Shown here in pieces: positions 8,870 through 16,549 of a stretch of DNA of 64,000 nt (positions are counted from its first letter, which is position 1; each line of letters opens with the position of its first letter). The stretch spans positions 62,001 to 126,000 of the forward strand of contig CAWUSE010000015.1 of the NCBI GenBank assembly GCA_963925805.1. Direction: 5' to 3'. The notes beneath the pieces are model-generated. The model was not told the DNA's origin. It ran no database searches and was given only the letters and a program-made list of their open reading frames with translations. The position numbers and the translations under genes are program-made. This stretch comes from UBA10347 sp905182135. GTDB lineage: Bacteria; Actinomycetota; Acidimicrobiia; Acidimicrobiales; UBA10347.

Positions 8870-9352
8870 ATGGACTTCAGCAAACTCACCCAAAACAATC
8901 TGATCGCTGTGGGCGGTGGGATTGTGGCCTTTATCGCATCGATCCTCCCTTGGTACAGCTTCGACTACGGCTTTGACCTGCCAGGCTTGAATGTGAGCGT
9001 TAATGCGTGGGGTGCTGGTTTCTTTGCCTGGTCTGGATGCTTGCTTGCCTTAGCGGCTGGAATGCTTATTGCCCTGAAGGCCATGGGGGTCTTCGAAGCT
9101 ACCGTCGGCAGTATGGAAACAGAGGAGTTCGCCATGGTCCTGGCAGCTGTCGGCTTCGTCTTTGTACTGCTGCGTTGGCTTACTCAGACGAGCTTTGTCT
9201 CGTTGGGGCTGTATCTCGGCCTGATTGCGACCGCAGCAACTGCCGCAGGTGCCTTTTTGTCTGGCAAGGATGTAGGCATTGGCATTCCGTCGATTGCAGA
9301 TTTTGCCGGTGGTGGCGACGATACGCCCAGCGGTGAAAGCCCAACCGTTTAA
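8870..9352 (+). CDS. Hypothetical membrane protein, four TM segments, acidic tail
   Basis: A 160-residue protein of unknown function. It opens with a short polar N-terminus (MDFSKLTQNN), has four hydrophobic segments (roughly residues 11-31, 48-70, 84-104, 110-132) and ends in a Gly/Asp/Ser-rich tail GGGDDTPSGESPTV. GAGAGGGA six bases upstream fixes the start at 8870 rather than the earlier in-frame ATG. The four-helix layout with a disordered tail is common in uncharacterised actinobacterial membrane proteins. It stands alone. Confidence 0.75.
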   Translation: MDFSKLTQNNLIAVGGGIVAFIASILPWYSFDYGFDLPGLNVSVNAWGAGFFAWSGCLLALAAGMLIALKAMGVFEATVGSMETEEFAMVLAAVGFVFVLLRWLTQTSFVSLGLYLGLIATAATAAGAFLSGKDVGIGIPSIADFAGGGDDTPSGESPTV

Positions 9353-9491
9353 TCCTCTCGCCCCGAAGTGCCACAAGTACATTCGCGCCGTGTCTTTAGT
9401 TTCTAACCAGCAGGCCGAAGCAATGACCCGGGTACTGGTCGTTCTAGTGCAGAGTAGGACGATCTCGGGGTGCCACTGTCTTTTGTGAGGA

Positions 9492-10190
9492 TCAGCCGGG
9501 TGGCAACGATCGCCGGTCGCTGCCGATTCGGGTCGAGCCGACGTCGGCCCGCGCTCCTGCGCGTCGGCCATGTGAGAACGCCATGCCATCATGTTGTGCC
9601 GAGCCGCGTCGGCCGCTGCTGACATCGAAGTTCTCGCCCACATAACGATCGACCGCGTCACGGGCCAGAACCAATGCCTGCTCGGCTGCTTGGCTGACAA
9701 CGGCATGGGTATGGCCTGACCGCCGGAGCCGGTCTGCGACTTCGAGTGCGAAACCTCGCAGGAAGCTTCGGCGTTGCACCACAGGGCTGCCGGTAGTCGC
9801 GTTTGGGTCGAGATCGTCAAGGCGACGAACCGCTTGGAGCTCAAGCGAAGTAGCGAGCAGACGAACGAGTTGGCGATCTTGTTCGCGTCCGATCAACGTC
9901 AGATTACTGATTTTCGAACTGCCGTAGGTCGACAGTGTCAGGATTTGGCACCGGTTAGCGTTGGCTGCGGCGCTCCAGATCAGGCAGCGCTCTTTGGTGT
10001 AGGTGCCCTTCATCTGCAAGGTCTCGTGGCCGACCGAGGTGGGATCAGCGCCAGTAAGACGGGCCTGGTCGATGGCATGGTCATTGATGAGTTCTTGGGC
10101 CTTGGCCATGAAGGCATCGGCCTCTGGGGGGTACGGCGATGACTCGGCTTTGGCGATAAGAGCTTTAACGCGGTTGATAATTGTTGTCAC
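9492..10190 (-). CDS. DUF2786 domain protein
   Basis: A 232-residue protein whose N-terminus (INRVKALIAKAESSPYPPEA, residues 5-24, then AKAQELINDH) is the DUF2786 signature, a helical domain of unknown function. The rest matches the accompanying C-terminal domain often found with it, with RRSFLRGFALEVADRLR near residue 140; the last 40 residues are Arg/Gly/Ser-rich and look disordered. GTG start at 10190 with AGGAAG seven or more bases upstream. DUF2786 proteins occur in phages and in actinobacterial chromosomes; a nucleic-acid-linked role has been suggested but not shown. No neighbour helps. Confidence 0.8.
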   Translation of the reverse strand: MTTIINRVKALIAKAESSPYPPEADAFMAKAQELINDHAIDQARLTGADPTSVGHETLQMKGTYTKERCLIWSAAANANRCQILTLSTYGSSKISNLTLIGREQDRQLVRLLATSLELQAVRRLDDLDPNATTGSPVVQRRSFLRGFALEVADRLRRSGHTHAVVSQAAEQALVLARDAVDRYVGENFDVSSGRRGSAQHDGMAFSHGRRAGARADVGSTRIGSDRRSLPPG

Positions 10191-10526
10191 GAGAGTGCTT
10201 CCTGTGGTCGTCAGGGGGAAGCGTCTCCGAACCTACCGTGCCGGTGTGACATCGTCGTACTCTTAATGGCAAGGTGCCTGGTGCGCGAACGTTAGGGCCG
10301 GGCTGGGGTTTGGCGGGTTTGTGGGCTGAAGCGGTCGGCGTGTTACCGCGAGCCGAAGCGGTGGGTGCGAGTTTGGGTTGTTTTGTGGTCATGCCCGCAG
10401 TGCACACGCCGATATGGCGCTAGAAGTGGTGACGCTCGTTCTCCGGCGCTGTTGTTCGCGAATTGGCTTGCCCGTTCCCCTAGGTGGACAGATAGAGTGA
10501 TCCGGCTCACTCATGCTGAGCGCTAC
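10191..10526. other. Intergenic region between DUF2786 gene and tRNA-Leu
   Basis: About 335 bases holding the promoters of two divergent transcription units. I see no gene; short open frames here lack ribosome-binding sites and family resemblance. Confidence 0.5.
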
Positions 10527-10610
10527 GCGCGAGTGGCGGAATTGGCAGACGCGCAGGCTTCAGGTGCCTGTGTCCTTAGGGATGTGGGGGTTCAAGTCCC
10601 CCCTCGCGCA
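10527..10610 (+). tRNA. tRNA-Leu (anticodon CAG)
   Basis: An 84-base class II tRNA. The acceptor GCGCGAG pairs with CTCGCGC, the anticodon stem CAGGC/GCCTG encloses TTCAGGT (anticodon CAG), a long variable arm follows, and the T arm has GGGGG-TTCAAGT-CCCCC. CCA is not encoded. Confidence 0.96.
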
Positions 10611-10624
10611 CAGTAAGAATAAGC

Positions 10625-10660
10625 CCGTAGCCTCGCCATTGGGTGGGGCTACGGTTGTTT
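10625..10660 (+). terminator. Terminator of tRNA-Leu
   Basis: A 13-bp stem (10625-10637 with 10642-10654, two G-U pairs) and a 4-base loop, followed by TTGTTT. It begins 14 bases after the tRNA and separates it from the crotonase gene. Confidence 0.8.
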
Positions 10661-10703
10661 CCCTGCCGGGATCGAACCTATGGGCTAAGCCTCGTAGTGC
10701 CAG

Positions 10704-10739
10704 TGATTTGGTGCCTGATTTGGTGCCTGATTTGGTGGC
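10704..10739 (+). repeat. Triple 12-bp tandem repeat in the crotonase leader
   Basis: Three consecutive copies of TGATTTGGTGCC, the third ending GGC in place of GCC, lie 29-64 bases before the crotonase start. They could arise by slippage; a role in expression is only a guess. Confidence 0.85.
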
Positions 10740-10767
10740 GGCGGTGTGGCTGTCGTATCAATCGGGG

Positions 10768-11484
10768 ATGTCCGAACAGGTAGTCACAACTCACGTCAAC
10801 GTCGGCGGCGATCAAGATTCGCGTTCCGTCGCACTGATCACCATGGATGACGGTAAGGCCAATGCACTCTCCAGGTCGATGATCGCCGACGTCCGCAAAG
10901 CTCTTACAGCAGCTGAGGCCGACCCCGGTTGCATCGCCGCAGTGATCGCTGGCCGAGAAGGCCGGTTCTGTGCTGGCTTCGATCTCAGCGTCATCCAAGC
11001 GGATGATGCCAGCGCTGTTGTTGCCATGGTCGCCGACGGCGGCGAGCTTGTCCACCAGATCTACGGCGCAACGGTCCCTGTCGTCGCCGCCTGCACGGGG
11101 CACGCGCTGGCTGCTGGCGCGCTCATGTTGCTCGGTGCCGACATACGCGTTGGCGCCGAAGGCCCGTTCAAGGTCGGGCTGAACGAGGTCGCGATTGGGA
11201 TGACCCTGCCTGACTGGGCCTACACGATCGCTCGGGAACGCATCAGCAAGCGCCATCTGCAGCGCTCGATTACGAATGCTCGTCTTACTGACCCGGTCGG
11301 TGCGGTTGACGTGGGGTTCCTAGATCGCGTAGTGCCCGATAGCCAGGTCGTAGCCACAGCGATCGAGGAAGCAACTGCTCTTGCAGCGCTTGATATCAGG
11401 GCGTACGGCCGCATGATGCGAGAGTTCCGGGGCGAGACCCTGGTCACGATGGCCGATCAGATCGCTGCGGATCGCAACGGATAG
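10768..11484 (+). CDS. Enoyl-CoA hydratase/isomerase (crotonase) family protein
   Basis: A 238-residue acyl-CoA enzyme with the crotonase fold. The oxyanion-hole segments are seen as GREGRFCAGFDLS near residue 65 and GHALAAGALMLLGAD near residue 112, and LNEVAIGMTLP near 138 corresponds to the region that carries a catalytic acid in hydratases. It is shorter than typical hydratases (about 260). The start at 10768 follows a GGGG; a longer frame would run back through tRNA-Leu and is rejected. It sits upstream of the fhaA cluster with a 13-base gap but is probably functionally unrelated. Exact reaction unknown. Confidence 0.88.
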   Translation: MSEQVVTTHVNVGGDQDSRSVALITMDDGKANALSRSMIADVRKALTAAEADPGCIAAVIAGREGRFCAGFDLSVIQADDASAVVAMVADGGELVHQIYGATVPVVAACTGHALAAGALMLLGADIRVGAEGPFKVGLNEVAIGMTLPDWAYTIARERISKRHLQRSITNARLTDPVGAVDVGFLDRVVPDSQVVATAIEEATALAALDIRAYGRMMREFRGETLVTMADQIAADRNG

Positions 11485-11497
11485 TAGGATCCCTGTC

Positions 11498-12157
11498 GTG
11501 GTGCTGCGGAATTTCGAACGGCGGTTAGAACACCTCGTCGAGAGCACGTTTGCTCGCGTCTTCAAAAGCGGATTGAACCCGATCGAGATCGGACGCCGGA
11601 TTGTCCGCGAGATCGATGCGAACCAGTCGGTCGCAGTCGATGGTGCTCTGGCTGTTCCGAATCACTACTGGGTCTACATCTCGTCTGAGGACTATGAGCG
11701 CTTCCAAGAGGTTGAGACGCCGCTGACCAACGAGCTGATCGCGGCTGCCCGCACCCATATTGTCGATGAAAATTACCGTCTTCTCGGTCCAGTTTCGGTT
11801 GTGCTTGTCGAAGCGACCGAGTACCCCGAAGGCACGCTGCAGGTACAGGCGCAATGGCGCGAGGGCGCCACCACGCTGACTAATGCCGAACTCGTCATGG
11901 AGACTGGCGAACGGTTTGCCATTGGTGACAGTGCCTTTTCGGTCGGGCGTCTTCCGAACTGTTCGCTGGTCCTGAGCGATGAAAACGTGAGCAGGAATCA
12001 CGCCGTCATTCAACGGGTCCCCGGCGGTTGGATGCTGACCGATCATGGCTCCACCAACGGCACGACGGTCAATGCAGCCTTCGTAACCGAGGTCCGATTG
12101 CAGCCAGGCGATCAGATCGTTTTCGGTGCCACACCTGCCACCTTCCAAGCCCGCTGA
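11498..12157 (+). CDS. fhaA: FHA-domain protein FhaA (DUF3662 + FHA)
   Basis: A phosphothreonine-reading adaptor of 219 residues. The N-terminal 110 residues match the DUF3662 domain (FERRLEHLVESTFARVFKSG, then LNPIEIGRRIVREID), and the C-terminal FHA domain shows GRLPNCSLVLSDENVSRNHA and GSTNGT. In mycobacteria FhaA binds phosphorylated partners of PknB such as MviN and regulates peptidoglycan synthesis at poles and septum. This protein lacks the long disordered linker of the M. tuberculosis version. GTG start at 11498. First gene of the cluster fhaA-fhaB-pstP-rodA-pbpA-pknB. Confidence 0.93.
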   Translation: MVLRNFERRLEHLVESTFARVFKSGLNPIEIGRRIVREIDANQSVAVDGALAVPNHYWVYISSEDYERFQEVETPLTNELIAAARTHIVDENYRLLGPVSVVLVEATEYPEGTLQVQAQWREGATTLTNAELVMETGERFAIGDSAFSVGRLPNCSLVLSDENVSRNHAVIQRVPGGWMLTDHGSTNGTTVNAAFVTEVRLQPGDQIVFGATPATFQAR

Positions 12158-12196
12158 CCATGTCGCCTGTTTCAGAGGAACTACGCTTCCTGGACC

Positions 12197-12715
12197 GTGT
12201 CTGAACCGCTCCTGAACGTGATGAAGATCATGCTGCTTGCTGGTCTCTACCTGTTCTTTGTCCGTGTCTTGTGGTCGGTCTTCAGCGAGCTGCGTGATCC
12301 TCGGACCGTAGCCAGGAAGCGACGCGACCTTGATCCGGTTCCAGCCTCGTCGGCGCACACGGCGGAGAGTCGTCCCGCGGTTGCTGGGTCATCCGCCAGG
12401 AGGGGGCAGTCCGCTGCACTCGCCGTGGTCGAACCGATGGCCCTTGGGCAGCTCCGCATGTCCGATACCGGAATGGTGTTTCCACTCGGTACGGAGATCA
12501 CGTTGGGCCGGGCAAACACGAATGGAATCGTCGTCGACGACACCTACGTGTCCACCGTGCATGCCCGGATCTTCAACACGAATGGCACCTATTTCTTCGA
12601 AGACCTGGCATCACGAAATGGAAGCGCACTGAACGGCGAAGCGATCGTCGTAATCACAGCCCTGGTAGCTGGTGACCTGATTCAGCTCGGCGGCACAACG
12701 ATGGAGTTCTCGTAG
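12197..12715 (+). CDS. fhaB: FHA-domain protein FhaB/FipA, membrane-anchored
   Basis: A 172-residue protein with an N-terminal transmembrane helix (residues about 8-28, MKIMLLAGLYLFFVRVLW), a basic linker, and a C-terminal FHA domain with GRANTNGIVVDDTYVSTVHA and SRNGSALNG, whose Arg, Ser and Asn positions recognise phosphothreonine. Its mycobacterial counterpart FipA bridges the division machinery under PknA/PknB control. GTG start at 12197. Its TAG stop overlaps the next GTG start by one base (TAGTG), indicating translational coupling to pstP. Confidence 0.92.
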   Translation: MSEPLLNVMKIMLLAGLYLFFVRVLWSVFSELRDPRTVARKRRDLDPVPASSAHTAESRPAVAGSSARRGQSAALAVVEPMALGQLRMSDTGMVFPLGTEITLGRANTNGIVVDDTYVSTVHARIFNTNGTYFFEDLASRNGSALNGEAIVVITALVAGDLIQLGGTTMEFS

Positions 12716-13581
12716 TGTTCGGCCTTCGAATCGCAGCGGAGACCCATGTTGGTGTCGCTCGCGCTAACAATCAGGACAGCTATGCGACAGCTCCCGGCTT
12801 GGTGGTTGTAGCCGACGGGATGGGTGGACATCGCGGCGGCGAGGTTGCAAGCGCTATTGCGGCCAAAGAGATGATCCGTCGCTTTGATGCGCCTGTGCTC
12901 GAAGCGCTCGTTACCGGCGTCGAACATGCCAACCGTCGGATCCTCGACGAAGCTGCTGCTGATCCGAATCTTCACGGCATGGGCACAACAGTGGTTGCTC
13001 TTGGGCTCATCGAGGTCGAAGACGGTGTAGCTCTTGGGGCCATCAACGTCGGCGATAGCCGTATGTACCGGCTCACTGGCAATGTCCTCGAACAGCTCAC
13101 CGAAGACCACAGCCTGGTGGAAGCGCTGGTGCGCGAAGGACGTATCACCCCAGCCGAAGCCGAGGTGCACCCGCAACGCAACATCGTGACTCGGGCGCTG
13201 GGTGTGATCGAACATGTCGAAGTCGACTCGTTTCACTTCGTGCCGAAGATCGGCGACCGATACTTATTGTGCAGCGATGGCTTGTTCAACGAGGTCGATG
13301 CGCAGACCATCGCGACGATCCTGGCGACCGAAGCCGACCCTGATGTGGCAGTCAAGCAACTCGTTGCTGCGGCTAACCAGGGCGGCGGCCGTGACAACAT
13401 CACCACCGTGATCGCTGACATCGTCGCCGCCGACGAGGCTTCCATGCCGGCTAAGGCCGAAGCCCTGGCGAATCGGATGGTTGTCAAAGCCGGTGGGCTA
13501 ACGAACGATCAAGTAGCGGTCACCGTCGACGAATCCTCGAAGGCCGCCGTTCCAAAGCAACGCTGGTCCTGGCGCCGGTAG
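12715..13581 (+). CDS. pstP: PP2C-family Ser/Thr protein phosphatase
   Basis: A metal-dependent protein phosphatase expected to reverse PknB signalling. All PP2C motifs are present: NNQDSY near residue 18, VVADGMGGHRGGE near 32, GTTVVAL near 90, NVGDSRMYRL near 112, LLCSDGLFNEV near 184 and GGRDNITTV near 224, so the metal-binding aspartates are intact. At 288 residues it contains the catalytic domain and a 50-residue tail but no transmembrane helix or extracellular domain, unlike mycobacterial PstP, so it is probably cytosolic. It overlaps fhaB by one base. Confidence 0.94.
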   Translation: MFGLRIAAETHVGVARANNQDSYATAPGLVVVADGMGGHRGGEVASAIAAKEMIRRFDAPVLEALVTGVEHANRRILDEAAADPNLHGMGTTVVALGLIEVEDGVALGAINVGDSRMYRLTGNVLEQLTEDHSLVEALVREGRITPAEAEVHPQRNIVTRALGVIEHVEVDSFHFVPKIGDRYLLCSDGLFNEVDAQTIATILATEADPDVAVKQLVAAANQGGGRDNITTVIADIVAADEASMPAKAEALANRMVVKAGGLTNDQVAVTVDESSKAAVPKQRWSWRR

Positions 13582-13598
13582 GGCAGTTAGCCTCTTCC

Positions 13599-14942
13599 AT
13601 GAAGGCGTTTTTCGTCGGGCGGCATCGTCGTAACAGTGAGCTGGTCCTCATCATCTTGAGTGGTGTCGTAACGAGCGGTGCCTATGTGCTGGCCACTGTT
13701 GGTCGACTCTCGTCAATCCCTGCGAACGCAATGCCGTTCCTGATTGTCGTCCTGGGGCTCTTCTTCGCCGCTCATGTAGCCACTCGTTTCTTGGCCCCTG
13801 AGGCCGACGGCTTACTGCTGCCGCTCGCCGGGTTACTCAATGGTCTTGGGTATGTTTTTATCGCTCGATTGAACGATGAACTCGCAGCCCAACAAGCCGT
13901 GTGGACGTTTTTGGGTGTTGGCCTGTATTGCATGACGCTGTTCGTAGTTCGTCGGAGCCGCGACCTGGAGCAGTTTCGCTACATCTTGCTGTTCTTCGGT
14001 TTGTTGCTGTTGGTTTTACCGCTGATGCCGGTGATAGGGCAGACCATCAATGGGTCACGGATTTGGGTGCGAATTGGTCCGGTCAACTTCCAGCCTGGTG
14101 AGTTCGCCAAACTCGCATTGGCCGTTTTCTTTGCCAGCTATCTGATCGACAAACGAGAGTTTTTCCGCGCCGGAACCTGGCGGGTTGGCCCGCTGCGTCT
14201 TCCCGAGCCGAAACATGCGGCGCCGGTACTACTTGCCTGGGGTGCCTCATTGCTCATCATGATCTCGCAAAAGGACTTGGGCACGTCGTTGCTGTTCTTC
14301 ATGCTGTTCTTGTTAATGATCTGGGTGGCCACGGAACGGTTGGCGTATTTGCTGACTGGCATGGTTCTCTTCATGGGTGGCGCGTACGTTGCATGGACTC
14401 AGTTTGGTCATGTGCAGACCCGTGTTGATGCATGGCTCAAGCCCTGGGACGACCCTCTCGGCAGCGGATACCAGGTCATTGAGGCGCAGTTTGGCTTGGC
14501 AAGCGGGGGCATTACTGGTACCGGCCCGGGCCGTGGGTTTCCACAACGGGTTCCTGCTGCCGAGACCGACTTCATCTTTGCGACAATTGGTGAGGAGCTC
14601 GGACTGCTCGGGGCCACAGCGGTCCTGATGGCGTTCCTTTTAATGATTGGATCGGGGCTGCGGGCAGCGCTCGGGGCTCGACGTCCATTCTCGAAACTGC
14701 TGGCGACGGGTCTGACTGGACTACTTGGTGTTCAGGCGTTCATCATTATTGCCGGTGTAACTCGGGTGCTTCCGTTGACTGGGGTGACGCTGCCTTTCGT
14801 GAGTTACGGCGGTTCGTCGTTGCTCGCCAACTATGCGATCTTGGCGATTATCGTGCGGATTAGTGATGAACAAACTGACCGCCCTGTCGATGCCCCGACG
14901 CCAGGGCGTCGTCGACCCAAGGTCGATGCAGGTGCAACATGA
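13599..14942 (+). CDS. rodA: SEDS peptidoglycan polymerase (RodA/FtsW family)
   Basis: An integral membrane glycosyltransferase of 447 residues with about ten to twelve hydrophobic segments, which polymerises lipid II with its partner class B PBP. SEDS landmarks include GSRIWVRIGPVNFQPGEFAK near residue 150, GFPQRVPAAETDFIFATIGEELG near 310 (residues 305-330) and VTLPFVSYGGSS near 395. A Pro/Arg-rich cytosolic tail follows. Its stop overlaps the pbpA start by four bases (ATGA), the usual arrangement for a SEDS-PBP pair. Gene order argues for RodA (elongation) rather than FtsW. Confidence 0.94.
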   Translation: MKAFFVGRHRRNSELVLIILSGVVTSGAYVLATVGRLSSIPANAMPFLIVVLGLFFAAHVATRFLAPEADGLLLPLAGLLNGLGYVFIARLNDELAAQQAVWTFLGVGLYCMTLFVVRRSRDLEQFRYILLFFGLLLLVLPLMPVIGQTINGSRIWVRIGPVNFQPGEFAKLALAVFFASYLIDKREFFRAGTWRVGPLRLPEPKHAAPVLLAWGASLLIMISQKDLGTSLLFFMLFLLMIWVATERLAYLLTGMVLFMGGAYVAWTQFGHVQTRVDAWLKPWDDPLGSGYQVIEAQFGLASGGITGTGPGRGFPQRVPAAETDFIFATIGEELGLLGATAVLMAFLLMIGSGLRAALGARRPFSKLLATGLTGLLGVQAFIIIAGVTRVLPLTGVTLPFVSYGGSSLLANYAILAIIVRISDEQTDRPVDAPTPGRRRPKVDAGAT

Positions 14943-16450
14943 ATCGACAGATCCGCCAGCTCGGTCTTGCGATGATGTTGCTGTTTGCGTTGTTATTCGC
15001 TCGATTGAACTGGGTACAAGTATTCGACTCTGAACAGCTAACAGCTGACCCGCTAAATACCCGGCGCGTGGTGCGCGACTTTGGGCAGCGCAGGGGCAAC
15101 ATCGTTACTGCCGACGGCGTCGTCATTGCCGAGTCGGTCAATGTCGATGGTCGCTTCGACCGCCAACGTCATTATCCCGAGGGTCCGTTGTACTCCCATG
15201 TAACCGGCTATTTCTCGTTTGAGTTCGGTGCGACCGGGGTCGAACGTAGCTACAACGATGAACTCGCTGGACACATAGGAGTGCAGCGCTTTGAGTCGTT
15301 CTTTGACTTCTTCGGCAACGGCGATGTCAGCGCCGACGTAACGCTGACACTCGATAGCGAACTGCAGCGTGTCGCTGCGAGCGCGTTGGGGGACCGTCGG
15401 GGTTCGGTCGTTGTGCTCGACCCGCAGACGGGCGCTGTTCTGGCGTTCTATAGCTGGCCGACCTTTGACCCGAATGTCATAAGCGACACCAACCTAGATG
15501 CGGCTCGAGCCGCCAAAGAGGCGCTAGACGAAGCGCCCGGTGAACCACTTCTCACCAGCGCTCATCGTCAGGTCTTTCCACCGGGCTCTACGTTCAAGGT
15601 TGTGACAGCTGCGTCTGCGCTCGAGAACGGGGTGGTCACACGAAGCGACCCCGTCTTCCCCGACGTTGTGAATTATCAGTTGCCGTTGACTGAAGTGTTA
15701 TTGCAGAACTTTGGCGGAAGCCTGTGCGGTGGGAATTTGGCGCAATCGCTAGAGCGATCGTGCAACACGACTTTTGCTAAACTCGGGGCTGAATACCTGG
15801 GGCCGGCACTGATGATCGCCACAGCTGAGCGGTTCGGGTTCAACGATGCCCCGCCGTTCGACATCCCACTTGTCGCAGACTCCCGGTTCCCCGATCACTA
15901 CGGCATTCAGCTCGGCGAGTCTGATCAGGATCCGCCGGCGCCGATCGTCGAAGGGTCCTCACTGCTCGCACAGGCATCGATCGGACAGTTCGACGTCCGG
16001 GCGACACCGCTACAAATGGCACTGGTCGCTGCGGGCATCGCGAACAACGGCGACATTATGCAGCCCCACGTGGTCGGCCAGGTAAGCGACGCAGCCGATG
16101 GCGCACTGCTGGCCCGGGTCGATGCTGATCTATGGCGCCAGGCGGTCGGCTCATCGGTCGCGAATGCGATCGAGGCGATGATGGTCGGTGTCGTCGAATC
16201 TGGCACAGCCACATCGCTAGCTCGGGGAAGTTTGACCGTTGGCGCTAAGACGGGCACCGCCGAAGTGAACACAGTCTCGGGCGCCGAGGACACCCACGCT
16301 TGGGTGATTGGCTTCGCCGGACAGCGAGAAGGCGAACCTGAAATTGCCTTCGCTGTGATAGTTGAGGCGGTACCGGGGCAGGGCCAACAAACCGGTGGTG
16401 GAGTGGCCGCTCCGATTGCCGCAGCATTGATTGACGCTTACTTTGGCTAG
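14939..16450 (+). CDS. pbpA: Class B penicillin-binding protein (PbpA-like transpeptidase)
   Basis: A 503-residue bitopic protein: an N-terminal membrane anchor (residues 7-27), a dimerisation region, and a D,D-transpeptidase domain with the three active-site motifs STFK near residue 217, SCN near 272 and KTG near 437. It cross-links glycan strands made by the SEDS polymerase encoded just upstream. The length matches mycobacterial PbpA (about 490). It overlaps rodA by four bases, so the two should be made in equal amounts. Confidence 0.95.
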   Translation: MNRQIRQLGLAMMLLFALLFARLNWVQVFDSEQLTADPLNTRRVVRDFGQRRGNIVTADGVVIAESVNVDGRFDRQRHYPEGPLYSHVTGYFSFEFGATGVERSYNDELAGHIGVQRFESFFDFFGNGDVSADVTLTLDSELQRVAASALGDRRGSVVVLDPQTGAVLAFYSWPTFDPNVISDTNLDAARAAKEALDEAPGEPLLTSAHRQVFPPGSTFKVVTAASALENGVVTRSDPVFPDVVNYQLPLTEVLLQNFGGSLCGGNLAQSLERSCNTTFAKLGAEYLGPALMIATAERFGFNDAPPFDIPLVADSRFPDHYGIQLGESDQDPPAPIVEGSSLLAQASIGQFDVRATPLQMALVAAGIANNGDIMQPHVVGQVSDAADGALLARVDADLWRQAVGSSVANAIEAMMVGVVESGTATSLARGSLTVGAKTGTAEVNTVSGAEDTHAWVIGFAGQREGEPEIAFAVIVEAVPGQGQQTGGGVAAPIAAALIDAYFG

Positions 16451-16549
16451 AGATTGAAGGTTCAGTGTCAAATCAAGCGGCCTGAATCTATTGGGGTCCG
16501 ATCCCCTATGCCGAGATTCTCAGGTTGAACCCACGTAACATTGCTGACA

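Noticed and set aside
10513..10767. Longer crotonase frame starting at 10513
   Set aside because: It reads straight through tRNA-Leu(CAG) and its terminator; the domain and a GGGG box place the start at 10768.
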